A DNA stretch of 64,000 nt, from the NCBI GenBank assembly GCA_045538895.1, contig JAZQEH010000013.1:1-64000 (forward strand), given 5' to 3'. Below are positions 15,468 to 24,060 of this stretch, piece by piece. Origin of the DNA: UMGS902 sp045538895. GTDB lineage: Bacteria; Bacillota; Clostridia; Oscillospirales; CAG-272. Numbering within the stretch: position 1 is the first letter of the stretch; each line of letters opens with the position of its first letter. Position numbers and translations under genes: made by a program. The notes under the pieces are model-generated. The model made no database searches and had not been told where the DNA came from. It saw nothing but the letters and a program-made list of their open reading frames with translations.

Positions 15468-17387
15468 ATGGGACTTACTTTAACCGAAAAAATACTTAAA
15501 TCGCACATCGTTGACGGTGAATTTGTAAAAGGTACCGAAATCGGTATCCGCATTGACCAGACACTCACCCAGGACGCTACCGGTACCATGGCATATCTCG
15601 AATTTGAGGCTATGGGCATTCCGAGAGTAAAAACAGAGCGTTCTGTTGCATATATTGACCATAACACACTCCAGAACGGCTTTGAAAACGCAGACGACCA
15701 CCGCTTTATCGGCTCTGTTGCGAAAAAACACGGCATTTACTTCAGCCGTCCAGGCAACGGTATCTGCCATCAGGTGCACCTTGAACGCTTCGGTGCCCCC
15801 GGCAAGACCCTTATCGGCTCGGACAGTCACACCCCCACGGGCGGCGGTCTCGGTATGATCGCAATTGGTGCAGGCGGTCTTGACGTTGCAGTTGCGATGG
15901 GCGGCGGTGCTTATTACATTACATATCCCAAGATTGTTAAAATCGAACTTGTTGGGAAGCTTCGCCCTTGGGTTGCCGCTAAAGACGTTATTTTAGAGGT
16001 TCTCCGCCGTCTGTCAGTTAAGGGCGGTGTCGGCAAGGTTATGGAATACGTAGGCGAAGGTGTTAAGACCCTCTCCGTACCGGAACGTGCAACCATCACA
16101 AACATGGGTGCAGAGCTTGGTGCAACCACATCAATTTTCCCATCCGATGAAATTACTCTTGAATTTCTAAAGGCCCAGGGACGTGAGGACGTTTACACAC
16201 CTCTTTCGGCTGATGCAGATGCAGTTTACGATGAAGAAATCGTAATCGACCTTTCCGCACTCACTCCCATGGCGGCATGCCCTCACTCACCCGACAACGT
16301 AAAGAGCGTAGAAGAACTCGGCAAGATGAAAATAGATCAGGTTTGTATCGGCTCCTGCACAAACTCCTCGCTCGCCGACATGATGAAGGTTGCCTACATT
16401 CTCAAAGGAAAAACCGTTCATCCCGATGTTTCACTCTCTATTGCACCCGGCTCAAAGCAGGTACTTAACATGCTTGCCGAAAACGGTGCGCTTGCCGACA
16501 TGATCGCAGCAGGTGCAAGAGTGCTTGAAAGTGCTTGCGGCCCCTGCATCGGCATGGGACAGTCGCCGAATTCCGGCGGTATCTCACTCCGCACATTCAA
16601 CCGTAACTTCCTCGGCAGAAGCGGCACAAAAGATGCACAGGTTTACCTCGTTTCCCCCGAGGTTGCGGCTCTTTCCGCAATTAACGGCTACCTCTCAAAT
16701 CCCGAAACTCTCGGTGACATGCCAAAAATTGAAATGCCCGAGAAGTTCCTTATAAATGACAATATGATCGAACTTCCTGCCCCCGAAAGCGAGGCAGACA
16801 AGGTAGAAATCCTCCGTGGTCCGAACATCAAGCCCTTCCCCGAAACCTATCCGCTTGAAAACGATATTTCCTGCAAGGTTTCGCTCAAGGTCGAGGACAA
16901 CATCACCACCGACCATATCATGCCGGCGGGTGCAAAAATTCTTCCGCTCCGCTCCAACATCCCCGAAATTTCAAAGCACTGCTTTGCGGTTTGTGATGAA
17001 AACTTCCCGTCCCGTGCAAAGACTTTGGGCAAGAGTGTTATCGTTGGAGGTGCAAACTACGGTCAGGGCTCTTCACGTGAGCATGCTGCTCTCGCTCCCC
17101 TTTACCTTGGTGTCAAGGCGGTTATCACCAAGAGCTTTGCACGTATTCATGCGGCAAATCTTATCAACGCAGGTATTATGCCGCTCACCTTTGTAAATCC
17201 CGATGATTATGACAAAGTCAGCGAGGGCGACGATATCCGCCTCGAAAACGTATTTGATGCAGTTAAAAACGGCAGAATGACCATGACAGTAAACGGTGAG
17301 AGCATCGAACTCGAATGTGCATACACCGACCGTCAGATCGACATTCTCAAAGCCGGCGGACTTCTGCCTTATACAAAACAGAATTAA
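15468..17387 (+). CDS. acn: Aconitate hydratase
   Basis: Interconverts citrate and isocitrate with a [4Fe-4S] cluster. The protein has 639 residues, shorter than E. coli AcnA and typical of the compact clostridial form. Cluster cysteines appear in CIGSCTNSSLADMM (about 288) and SACGPCIGMGQ (about 352). The swivel domain (about 460-639) carries GANYGQGSSREHAAL. ATG follows AGGAGG. It is first of a set with isocitrate dehydrogenase and citrate synthase, so citrate rather than homocitrate or isopropylmalate is the likely substrate. Confidence 0.92.
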   Translation: MGLTLTEKILKSHIVDGEFVKGTEIGIRIDQTLTQDATGTMAYLEFEAMGIPRVKTERSVAYIDHNTLQNGFENADDHRFIGSVAKKHGIYFSRPGNGICHQVHLERFGAPGKTLIGSDSHTPTGGGLGMIAIGAGGLDVAVAMGGGAYYITYPKIVKIELVGKLRPWVAAKDVILEVLRRLSVKGGVGKVMEYVGEGVKTLSVPERATITNMGAELGATTSIFPSDEITLEFLKAQGREDVYTPLSADADAVYDEEIVIDLSALTPMAACPHSPDNVKSVEELGKMKIDQVCIGSCTNSSLADMMKVAYILKGKTVHPDVSLSIAPGSKQVLNMLAENGALADMIAAGARVLESACGPCIGMGQSPNSGGISLRTFNRNFLGRSGTKDAQVYLVSPEVAALSAINGYLSNPETLGDMPKIEMPEKFLINDNMIELPAPESEADKVEILRGPNIKPFPETYPLENDISCKVSLKVEDNITTDHIMPAGAKILPLRSNIPEISKHCFAVCDENFPSRAKTLGKSVIVGGANYGQGSSREHAALAPLYLGVKAVITKSFARIHAANLINAGIMPLTFVNPDDYDKVSEGDDIRLENVFDAVKNGRMTMTVNGESIELECAYTDRQIDILKAGGLLPYTKQN

Positions 17388-17540
17388 GGGAACGGAAGAA
17401 TGCAGGAACCTTTTAAGGAAAGGTTCCTGCACCTCCAAACCTTTTTGAAAAAAGATATATGTGTAGCCATGGCTACTTATAAAATATTTTACAGTTTTTC
17501 TTTGGTTCTTTCTTCTTAAGAAAGAACACTCCTATTCTAA
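17388..17540. repeat. Structured intergenic repeat (hairpin module, copy 2)
   Basis: Begins at the aconitase stop. Contains TGCAGGAACC/GGTTCCTGCA hairpin, the shared line CCTCCAAACCTTTTT, GTAGCC/GGCTAC, TTTTACAGTTTTTCTTTGG and the stem GTTCTTTCTT/AAGAAAGAAC. It is the same module as inside element A (3727-3852), same orientation. The terminal repeats are largely lost; only GGGAACG on the left and a degenerate TTTAAATTAG on the right (reverse complement) remain. Confidence 0.75.
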
Positions 17541-17556
17541 TTTAAAGGAACTTACT

Positions 17557-18714
17557 ATGGATAATTATATAAAAAATGCTACCGAGCAGTTTGAAGTACT
17601 GCTCCGTGAACAGATTGCAAGAACAGAAAAAATGGCAGAGCTTTCAAAGCCTGTTGACTACGCTTCTCTTGACACGCTCATTATCGGTGTGTGCGACGGT
17701 GACGGCATCGGTCCCATCATCTGCAGAGAGGCTGTACGTGTGCTCGAATATCTCCTCAAAGACAAAATAGCAAGCGGCAAGGTTGAAATCCGCCGCATTG
17801 AGGGACTTACTCTTGAAAACCGCATTGCAAAAGAAAAGAGCATCCCCGATGACGTGCTTGCGGCAATCAAGGAATGTCACGTACTGCTCAAAGGCCCTAC
17901 CACAACTCCCAAGGGCGGCACCGGTGCAAAGGAGCTTGAAAGTGCCAACGTTGCACTCCGCCGTGAGCTTGACCTTTTTGCAAACGTCCGCCCCGTATGC
18001 GTGCCCGAACTTGGCATTGACTGGACGTTCTACCGTGAAAACACCGAGGGTGAATACGTACTCGGCAGCCGTGGCGTTGAAATTCCCGACGTGCTATGTT
18101 GCGACTTCAAGGTTACAACCGACCTTGGCACAGAAAGAATCGCACGTGCCGCATACGAGTTTGCAAGAAACAACGGCAAAAAGAATGTATCAATCGTAAC
18201 AAAAGCTAATATAATGAAGAAAACCGACGGCAAATTTGCACGTATCTGCCGTCAGCTTGCAGAAAAAGAATACCCCGAGCTTTGCCTTGAGGACTGGTAT
18301 ATCGACATTATGGCGGCAAACCTCGTCAACCCTGCCATACGCTCAAAATTTGAGGTTTTCGTACTCCCCAACCTCTACGGTGATATCATCACCGACGAAG
18401 CCGCACAGATTCAAGGCGGTGTAGGCACCGCAGGCAGTGCAAACGTCGGCGGCAGATACGCAATGTTCGAGGCAATTCACGGCTCGGCACCCCGTATGAT
18501 AGAAGAGGGCATCGGCGAATATGCAAACCCCTCCAGCATTTTCAAAGCGGTTGAAATGCTGCTCCGCCACGTTGGTTATGCGGCAGAAGCCGAAAAACTT
18601 GCTGATGCAATGAAAATCTGCACCGCAGACGATGCCAAAGTCAAGGTAACGGGCGACCGTGACGGTGCAACCTGTGCCGAATTTTCGGATTACCTTTTCG
18701 CTACAATTCAGTAA
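17557..18714 (+). CDS. icd: Isocitrate/isopropylmalate-family dehydrogenase, probably isocitrate dehydrogenase
   Basis: Oxidative decarboxylation of isocitrate to 2-oxoglutarate is the probable reaction. 385 residues of the beta-decarboxylating dehydrogenase fold: CDGDGIGPIICREAVRVL for the N-terminal nucleotide region, FYRENTEGEYVLGSRGVEI for substrate binding, the metal-binding ITDEAAQIQGGVGTAGSAN, and EAIHGSAPRM near the cofactor. The sequence alone does not settle isocitrate versus 3-isopropylmalate; placement between aconitase and citrate synthase favours isocitrate. The 17388 repeat lies between it and acn, and the next gene starts 14 nt after its stop. Confidence 0.88.
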   Translation: MDNYIKNATEQFEVLLREQIARTEKMAELSKPVDYASLDTLIIGVCDGDGIGPIICREAVRVLEYLLKDKIASGKVEIRRIEGLTLENRIAKEKSIPDDVLAAIKECHVLLKGPTTTPKGGTGAKELESANVALRRELDLFANVRPVCVPELGIDWTFYRENTEGEYVLGSRGVEIPDVLCCDFKVTTDLGTERIARAAYEFARNNGKKNVSIVTKANIMKKTDGKFARICRQLAEKEYPELCLEDWYIDIMAANLVNPAIRSKFEVFVLPNLYGDIITDEAAQIQGGVGTAGSANVGGRYAMFEAIHGSAPRMIEEGIGEYANPSSIFKAVEMLLRHVGYAAEAEKLADAMKICTADDAKVKVTGDRDGATCAEFSDYLFATIQ

Positions 18715-18727
18715 AGGAGCGTTTTTA

Positions 18728-20077
18728 TTGTCCACATTTTCCTATATTAACGACCTCGCAAGCAAATGCGTGGAAAACAACAACATTGAAGCCGACCAAT
18801 ATACAAAATACGATGTAAAACGAGGACTCCGTGACCAATCGGGAAAGGGCGTGCTTACAGGCCTTACCGAGGTATCGTCAATACACGGTACCAAAGAAGA
18901 AATGGGCTCAAAGGAGTACTGCGACGGTGAACTCCGTTACCGTGGTGTCGATATCCGCGACCTTACAGACGGAATTTCGGCAGAGCATCGTTTCGGCTTT
19001 GAGGAAACCATTTACCTTTTGCTTATCGGCAAGCTTCCGACAGAATCCGAACTTAAAGAGTTCACTTCCCTGCTTGCGGCTTACCGTACGCTGCCCGAAA
19101 ACTTTGTGCGTGACATCATCATGCATGCCCCCTCGGATGACCTTATGAATCTGCTCACTCGAAGTGTGCTTTCGCTCTATTCCTACGACAAAAACGCAAA
19201 TGACACGTCAATCCCAAACGTAATGGCACAGTGTCTGCAGCTCATCTCGGTTCTTCCAATGATAACCATTTATTCCTATCACTCATACAACCACTTTATA
19301 AAGGGGCACTCGCTTTTCATCAACAATCCCTCGTCACGCCGCTCCATGGCTGAAAACATTCTGCTCATGCTCCGCCGTGACAAAAAGTATACCGAGCTTG
19401 AAGCACGTATACTCGATATTGCACTCATGCTTCATGCCGAGCATGGCGGCGGTAACAACTCAACCTTTACAAATCACGTTGTAACCTCGTCAGGCACCGA
19501 CACGTATTCTGCAATGGCGGCTTCGCTTTGCTCGCTCAAAGGCCCTCGCCATGGCGGCGCAAACATCAAAGTAACACAGATGTTTGCTGACATAAAGGAA
19601 CACATTGAGGATTGGACAAATGAAGAAGAGATTACCGCTTACCTTAACAAAATCCTCGACAAGCAGGCATTTGACCGCAAAGGACTCATCTACGGCATCG
19701 GCCATGCGGTTTACACCATGTCCGACCCACGTGCCATCATTTTAAAGAAGCAGGTTGAACAGCTTTCGCACGAAAAAGGCAGACATGACGAGTTTGAGCT
19801 TTATGCAAAAATTGAAAAAATTGCACCCAAGCTGCTCTATGAACGTCAGCAGGGACGCAAGCCCATCTGCGCAAACGTAGATTTTTACAGCGGTTTTCTT
19901 TATTCAATGCTCGGCATACCCGAGGAGCTTATCACACCTCTTTTTGCGATTGCACGAATCGCAGGCTGGAGTGCTCACCGAATGGAAGAGCTCATCAACA
20001 ACGGCAAAATCATCCGTCCTGCATATATGGGTGTCCAGCCCGACTGCGAATACATTCCGCTTGCACACAGAAAATAA
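18728..20077 (+). CDS. gltA: Citrate synthase (si-type)
   Basis: Condenses acetyl-CoA and oxaloacetate to citrate. About 449 residues with the citrate synthase fold: HAEHGGGNNSTFTNHV with the first catalytic His, GPRHGGANIKVTQMF, GIGHAVYTMSDPRAIIL with the second His, and ANVDFYSGFLYSMLG with the catalytic Asp. The start chosen is TTG at 18728 behind AAAGGAG; the frame stays open upstream into icd but has no better signal there. With acn and icd it supplies 2-oxoglutarate for glutamate; no other TCA gene is present. Confidence 0.93.
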   Translation: MSTFSYINDLASKCVENNNIEADQYTKYDVKRGLRDQSGKGVLTGLTEVSSIHGTKEEMGSKEYCDGELRYRGVDIRDLTDGISAEHRFGFEETIYLLLIGKLPTESELKEFTSLLAAYRTLPENFVRDIIMHAPSDDLMNLLTRSVLSLYSYDKNANDTSIPNVMAQCLQLISVLPMITIYSYHSYNHFIKGHSLFINNPSSRRSMAENILLMLRRDKKYTELEARILDIALMLHAEHGGGNNSTFTNHVVTSSGTDTYSAMAASLCSLKGPRHGGANIKVTQMFADIKEHIEDWTNEEEITAYLNKILDKQAFDRKGLIYGIGHAVYTMSDPRAIILKKQVEQLSHEKGRHDEFELYAKIEKIAPKLLYERQQGRKPICANVDFYSGFLYSMLGIPEELITPLFAIARIAGWSAHRMEELINNGKIIRPAYMGVQPDCEYIPLAHRK

Positions 20078-20078
20078 C

Positions 20079-20112
20079 AAAAAATATGAAGCCACCGGGC
20101 TTCATATTTTTT
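20079..20112 (+). terminator. Intrinsic terminator after citrate synthase
   Basis: Stem AATATGAAGCC/GGCTTCATATT with loop ACCG, followed by T6. It ends 2 nt before the -35 box of the ycaO promoter. Confidence 0.85.
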
Positions 20113-20113
20113 G

Positions 20114-20142
20114 TTGACATCAATTAATAAAAATGATATTAT
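20114..20142 (+). promoter_or_regulatory. Sigma-A promoter of ycaO
   Basis: Perfect TTGACA (20114-20119), 17-nt spacer, TATTAT (20137-20142). It lies 29 nt before the ycaO start codon, so the leader is short. Confidence 0.8.
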
Positions 20143-20171
20143 AGAATAAATATTATTCAAGGAGAATAAGC

Positions 20172-21992
20172 ATGCCTCATATTGATGAAAAATTCAAGGA
20201 CAACTCCCCTGAACAAACCGTTGAAAATATCAAGAGCATTCTTTCCTCAATAGGGATAGAACTAAGCGAAACGTGGACGGATTCAGGAATAGAGCATTGC
20301 TACAGCTTGCGAGTTAGTGCCGACAATAACTTTCCGGGCACTTATGGCAAGGGCGTTACACCTGCACTTGCAAGAGCAAGCGCATACGGCGAATTTATTG
20401 AAAGATTGCAGACAGGTTTATTCTTATATAAATATCAATCTCTTGAGTCAATTTCCGGTTTGTCAATACACGAATATGCTCCTGACAAAAAATACATGAC
20501 AAAAGAAGAGCTTGTTCAAAACGGCGAGTGGATGGATCATGTCATCAACACATACAAGGGCAGACTCACACGTGAAGAGTTAGCTGAACAATGTGCAATA
20601 TATGCAGGAAGCGAAAAGGTTTTAACCGTTCCGTTTTATAGCTTGTTTGAAGATAAATACGTGTATCTTCCCGCAGATTTTGTCGAGCACATTTACTGTT
20701 CAAACGGCTGCTGTACCGGCAATAGCAGAGATGAAGCTTGGATACATGCAATGTCAGAGCTGTTGGAACGTCATGCCAACATTCAAATGATAACAAGCGG
20801 AGATGCCGCTCCGGCTATTCCAGACGAAGTTATACAAAAATTCGACAGCGTTTATCATGTTATCACCCGCCTCCGTGAACTTAACTACGACGTTACGGTT
20901 CTTGACTTTTCCGGTGAAGTCGATTTTCCTATCGTAGCCACACGCATAATCAATAAAAAGGACGGTAGCTACAGAGTAAACGTTGGTGCTGACCCAATAC
21001 TCGAAATTGCAATAAAAAGAACTCTTACCGAAATATTCCAGAGCCGCAACATTGAAAGTTTTGCCCAAACTTTAAACTATGGAATGCTGAAAAAAGCAAC
21101 AGATGTTAATAAAAAACATAACGTTTTAAACCAGCTTGAAACAAGCAAGGGCAAATTTACCGTTGATTTCTTCAGCGAAGAACTAAAAGCACCACGCAAA
21201 TATAAACCATTTACCGACCATAGCAAAAAAACCAATAAAGAACTGTTGCCCATAGTTTTAAAAATATTTAAAGACATGGGCCGACCTATATACATCCGCA
21301 ACTATTCATTCCTCGGCTTCCAGAGTTATATGTTTGTTGTCCCCGGATTTTCGGAATCTCGCGGCTTAAGACTTAACGAATTCCTTCAGGAATACTATTT
21401 TGCCGATCATGCAAGCAAAGTATTAAGATACGTAGAAAAAGCAGGCGGTGAGGATTTTGAAGAAGCATTATTGTTCAGACAGATTATTAACGGTGCTTAT
21501 TCAAGACAGAACAACTTCGTTTATTTGTCCGGAATTCCGTTTAACGGAGGGGAAGATTCTTTCTATCTTACATATATACACTACGCATATATTTCTTACA
21601 AATTGAACAAAAAAGAAGAATTGCTCCACTTCCTGTCCAAAGCGGCAAAAAAATGCCAGAATCAAAATGCCGATTATGTAAAATGTCTTTCTTCATATTT
21701 TGAATTCAAAAACCAAGGTATGTCAGATGAACAAATCCTGTGCATATTGAAAAAAACGTCCCCAAACGAAGCGTATGACCGACTTGTAGCCGCCATAGAG
21801 AATGATTCATTTTTCGACGGTCTGCTCATGCGTTGCAACTTAAAGCACGATGAGGAATGTGAACGGTGCATGTACAAAGACAAATGCCGTCTTTCCTCCG
21901 CTGAAGCTATTATTCAAAAAGCAGGCAAAGTTTACAGCAAATTTACAAACGGTCAGGCAAGAGAAGTTTTCAAACTCGATTTTAAAATTTAA
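20172..21992 (+). CDS. YcaO-family protein, full-length E. coli YcaO type
   Basis: YcaO proteins use ATP to activate amide carbonyls. The 606 residues match E. coli YcaO in layout: GKGVTPALARASAYGEFIERL (about 56-76), LPADFVEHIYCSNG with GNSRDEAWIHAMSELLERH (about 176-205), LTEIFQSR (about 284), and YIRNYSFLGFQSYMFVVPG (about 374). The glutamates in ASAYGE, SELLE and LTEIF are the expected ATP/Mg ligands. From about 430 it is helical and TPR-like. It ends with CERCMYKDKC (about 559-568), a Cys-x2-Cys-x5-Cys cluster which E. coli YcaO, as I recall it, lacks. No precursor peptide, dehydrogenase or E1-like gene lies nearby, so a role in peptide natural products is not supported. It has its own promoter and terminator. 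Confidence 0.85.
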   Translation: MPHIDEKFKDNSPEQTVENIKSILSSIGIELSETWTDSGIEHCYSLRVSADNNFPGTYGKGVTPALARASAYGEFIERLQTGLFLYKYQSLESISGLSIHEYAPDKKYMTKEELVQNGEWMDHVINTYKGRLTREELAEQCAIYAGSEKVLTVPFYSLFEDKYVYLPADFVEHIYCSNGCCTGNSRDEAWIHAMSELLERHANIQMITSGDAAPAIPDEVIQKFDSVYHVITRLRELNYDVTVLDFSGEVDFPIVATRIINKKDGSYRVNVGADPILEIAIKRTLTEIFQSRNIESFAQTLNYGMLKKATDVNKKHNVLNQLETSKGKFTVDFFSEELKAPRKYKPFTDHSKKTNKELLPIVLKIFKDMGRPIYIRNYSFLGFQSYMFVVPGFSESRGLRLNEFLQEYYFADHASKVLRYVEKAGGEDFEEALLFRQIINGAYSRQNNFVYLSGIPFNGGEDSFYLTYIHYAYISYKLNKKEELLHFLSKAAKKCQNQNADYVKCLSSYFEFKNQGMSDEQILCILKKTSPNEAYDRLVAAIENDSFFDGLLMRCNLKHDEECERCMYKDKCRLSSAEAIIQKAGKVYSKFTNGQAREVFKLDFKI

Positions 21993-21999
21993 TAAGTAG

Positions 22000-22034
22000 C
22001 AAAGAGCCGCCCGATTTTCGGGCGGCTCTTTTTT
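22000..22034 (+). terminator. Intrinsic terminator of ycaO
   Basis: Stem AAAGAGCCGCCCGA/TCGGGCGGCTCTTT with a short T loop and a T6 tail, 8 nt after the ycaO stop. Confidence 0.85.
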
Positions 22035-22201
22035 CTTATTCAGTCGAAAACAAGCTTTTCGACTGGTCAGGGGTGGCAAGTCTCGCGACTCCGCTCTACC
22101 GCTCCGCCACCCTTTAAGGTGTTTTAAAGTCGGCGCATGTCCGCCTTTAAAACATTTCCCTATCCGCAAAGAGACGCCCCGAAATCGGGCGGCTCTTTGC
22201 T
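22000..22201. repeat. Composite hairpin repeat between ycaO and the SLH gene
   Basis: The ycaO terminator hairpin and a similar hairpin at 22167-22201 (GCAAAGAG.../...CTCTTTGC) bracket 132 nt of stems: CAGTCGAAAA/TTTTCGACTG, GGGTGGC/GCCACCC with an inner TCTCGCGACTCCGCTC, and TGTTTTAAAG/CTTTAAAACA. The first two stems have counterparts at 26101-26175. The two outer hairpins differ in their loops (one looks inverted relative to the other), so this is not a clean direct duplication. Confidence 0.6.
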
Positions 22202-22301
22202 CAAATCTTATAAGGGTAAGGATTTCTCCTCATTTTTAATATATCATGTATTAATTTCAAAATCAATGCCAATACCGATACAGTTTTATCAAAAGCGATA
22301 C

Positions 22302-22333
22302 AAAAACGGTTCGCCCGAAAGCGAACCGTTTTT
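22302..22333 (-). terminator. Intrinsic terminator of the SLH gene
   Basis: Stem AAACGGTTCGC/GCGAACCGTTT with A- and T-runs on the two sides, 8 nt beyond the SLH stop codon. Confidence 0.85.
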
Positions 22334-22340
22334 ATTGTTT

Positions 22341-24026
22341 TTATTTCCAGGTCTTGTTGGGAAGGATTGCAGTCCATACCTCATTATAACCGTCTACCTG
22401 ACGAGTAAAGTCATGAGAGTTGGTTGCTTCAAGAACGATGTAGTAATACCATTCAGTACCGTCCATATCAATCCACTTGCGAGTATCAGCGTGGAGACCT
22501 GTTTCGTTTACATGACGCATAAGAACGTTGTTAACGAGAGTCATAGCCTCAGCACGGGTGATGTAGCTATCGGGCTTGAATGTGCCGTCCGGATAACCGG
22601 TTACCCATGTTGCAACTGCTGCCTTGAGAATATAGGTCTCTGCCCAGTGACCTGCAATGTCGCTGAACGATACGCCGGCAGTATCCATAAGGCTTGCGAA
22701 ACGTACCGCCATTGTAGCGAACTCTGCACGGGTGATAGGAGCTTCAGGGTCAAACGTACCGTCAGGACGGCCAACTACGAATCCTCCGTTTGCCATAGTG
22801 GAAATAGCACTGTTAGACCATCTTTCGGGAGCGATATCACTGAAGTTGTTTTCAAGAGTAAAGAATCCGTCACGGATATCATCACGAAGCAAACGGTAGA
22901 AAATCATGGTTGCTTCTTCACGGGTGATATTGCGGAGAGGACGAACGGTTTCATCGGGATAACCGATAATGTATGCGAAGTGGTCATCGGTAAGAAGTGT
23001 GTCGCTTACCCAGTGACCGTAAAGAGTGATGTCGCTGTAAACATTAAGGCTATCCTTAACAGGCTTGGTAAGAGCACTGTCATAGAACCAGCCCTGGAGA
23101 GTGTAACCGGGCTTTGTGGGCTTGGGAAGCGAACTTTCCTTTACGTTACCTCTTGCATACATCGGGTCAACCTCATCGGTGTTACCGTCAATATTAAAGG
23201 TAATCTTGTATTCTTCAGGCTCACTCTGGCTGCCGCCGGGAACATACTTACGAAGTGTGGTTCTGAACACATCAGTGTCAAAGAATACACGGTCAGAAGC
23301 GGGGTCATAAGTCTTACCCATCTGGAATGCGGTGTAACCGTGCATTTCACCATTAATGGTAAGCGCTGTAGTGAAAGCGTTAGGAACAACACCGTCTACG
23401 GAATAGTTGAGGTTGTTAAGGTAAGTACCGTTCATAACACCGTCGTAAAGTGCCTGCTCCATAATGCCGGGAGTACCGTCATTATCAGCGTCCTTAATAG
23501 CGATGGTGATTGTAACGGTGGTAATGCCGTCCGCAGTTGCAACAGTTCTTGAGGTTTCCTCAAAGAGGTCGTCAACCTCAGGATTAAAGCCTACCAAATC
23601 TCCGGTTACGAGATGTTCCGCAGGAACGGTAAGCTGTTCGGGATATCTGATAGTAACAACGAACTCACCGGTAACAGGCCACTCGTTAAAGTGCTGCATG
23701 AGGTTATTCTTTATTGTAACATTGTCGCCAGCAAGCGTTTCAATAAGGCTGAGACCGTATTCATACCACTCAATAATTGCTCTCTTGATAGGAGAGGTGT
23801 TAAGCACTGCATAGAAATCAACAGGCTGTGTCATCTCATCGGTCTTGAGAGTGAGAGTCTGCTTCCAGTCGTCAGTGCCGCCCTTGCACAAATACATGCC
23901 GGTCTGAAGATTTTCAGATTCAACAAGTCCGTTAACCTTTACGGTTGAAGGGGGAACCGCAACGGCCGTTACTGCAAATGCACATACCATAAGCACAAGC
24001 AGTAATGTGAAAATTTTCGTTTTCAT
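22341..24026 (-). CDS. Secreted surface protein with Listeria-Bacteroides (B-type) repeat and three SLH domains
   Basis: A 561-residue exported protein. Residues 1-25 are a signal peptide (MKTKIFTLLLVLMVCAFAVTA). The middle, about 30-260, is unassigned. About 272-340 is a Listeria-Bacteroides-type beta repeat (YKITFNIDGNTDEV to GYTLQGWFYDSALTKPV). About 345-530 holds three SLH domains, seen as IIGYPDETVRPLRNITREEA, GRPDGTFDPEAPITRAEF and GYPDGTFKPDSYITRAEA. SLH domains bind pyruvylated wall polymer, and this window also encodes a CsaB-type enzyme (4513). It sits 34 nt after the anchored protein gene at 24061 and is probably co-transcribed. Ligand unknown. Confidence 0.9.
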   Translation of the reverse strand: MKTKIFTLLLVLMVCAFAVTAVAVPPSTVKVNGLVESENLQTGMYLCKGGTDDWKQTLTLKTDEMTQPVDFYAVLNTSPIKRAIIEWYEYGLSLIETLAGDNVTIKNNLMQHFNEWPVTGEFVVTIRYPEQLTVPAEHLVTGDLVGFNPEVDDLFEETSRTVATADGITTVTITIAIKDADNDGTPGIMEQALYDGVMNGTYLNNLNYSVDGVVPNAFTTALTINGEMHGYTAFQMGKTYDPASDRVFFDTDVFRTTLRKYVPGGSQSEPEEYKITFNIDGNTDEVDPMYARGNVKESSLPKPTKPGYTLQGWFYDSALTKPVKDSLNVYSDITLYGHWVSDTLLTDDHFAYIIGYPDETVRPLRNITREEATMIFYRLLRDDIRDGFFTLENNFSDIAPERWSNSAISTMANGGFVVGRPDGTFDPEAPITRAEFATMAVRFASLMDTAGVSFSDIAGHWAETYILKAAVATWVTGYPDGTFKPDSYITRAEAMTLVNNVLMRHVNETGLHADTRKWIDMDGTEWYYYIVLEATNSHDFTRQVDGYNEVWTAILPNKTWK

Positions 24027-24060
24027 AGTTTTTTCCTCACAAAAATTTATTTAATCTTTT

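Noticed and set aside
20172..21992. RiPP biosynthetic cluster around the YcaO gene
   Set aside because: Neighbours are citrate synthase and an SLH protein; no precursor-sized gene, protease, transporter or dehydrogenase is adjacent, and the protein aligns with full-length E. coli YcaO.
22060..22120. tRNA-like look of the GGGTGGC...GCCACCC stretch
   Set aside because: No anticodon, D or T arm and no CCA; the stem belongs to the hairpin repeat shared with 26101-26180.
22137..23552. Long plus-strand open frame antisense to the SLH gene
   Set aside because: The opposite strand encodes a signal peptide and three SLH domains. The frame has no domain signal and reads through the ycaO/SLH terminator region.
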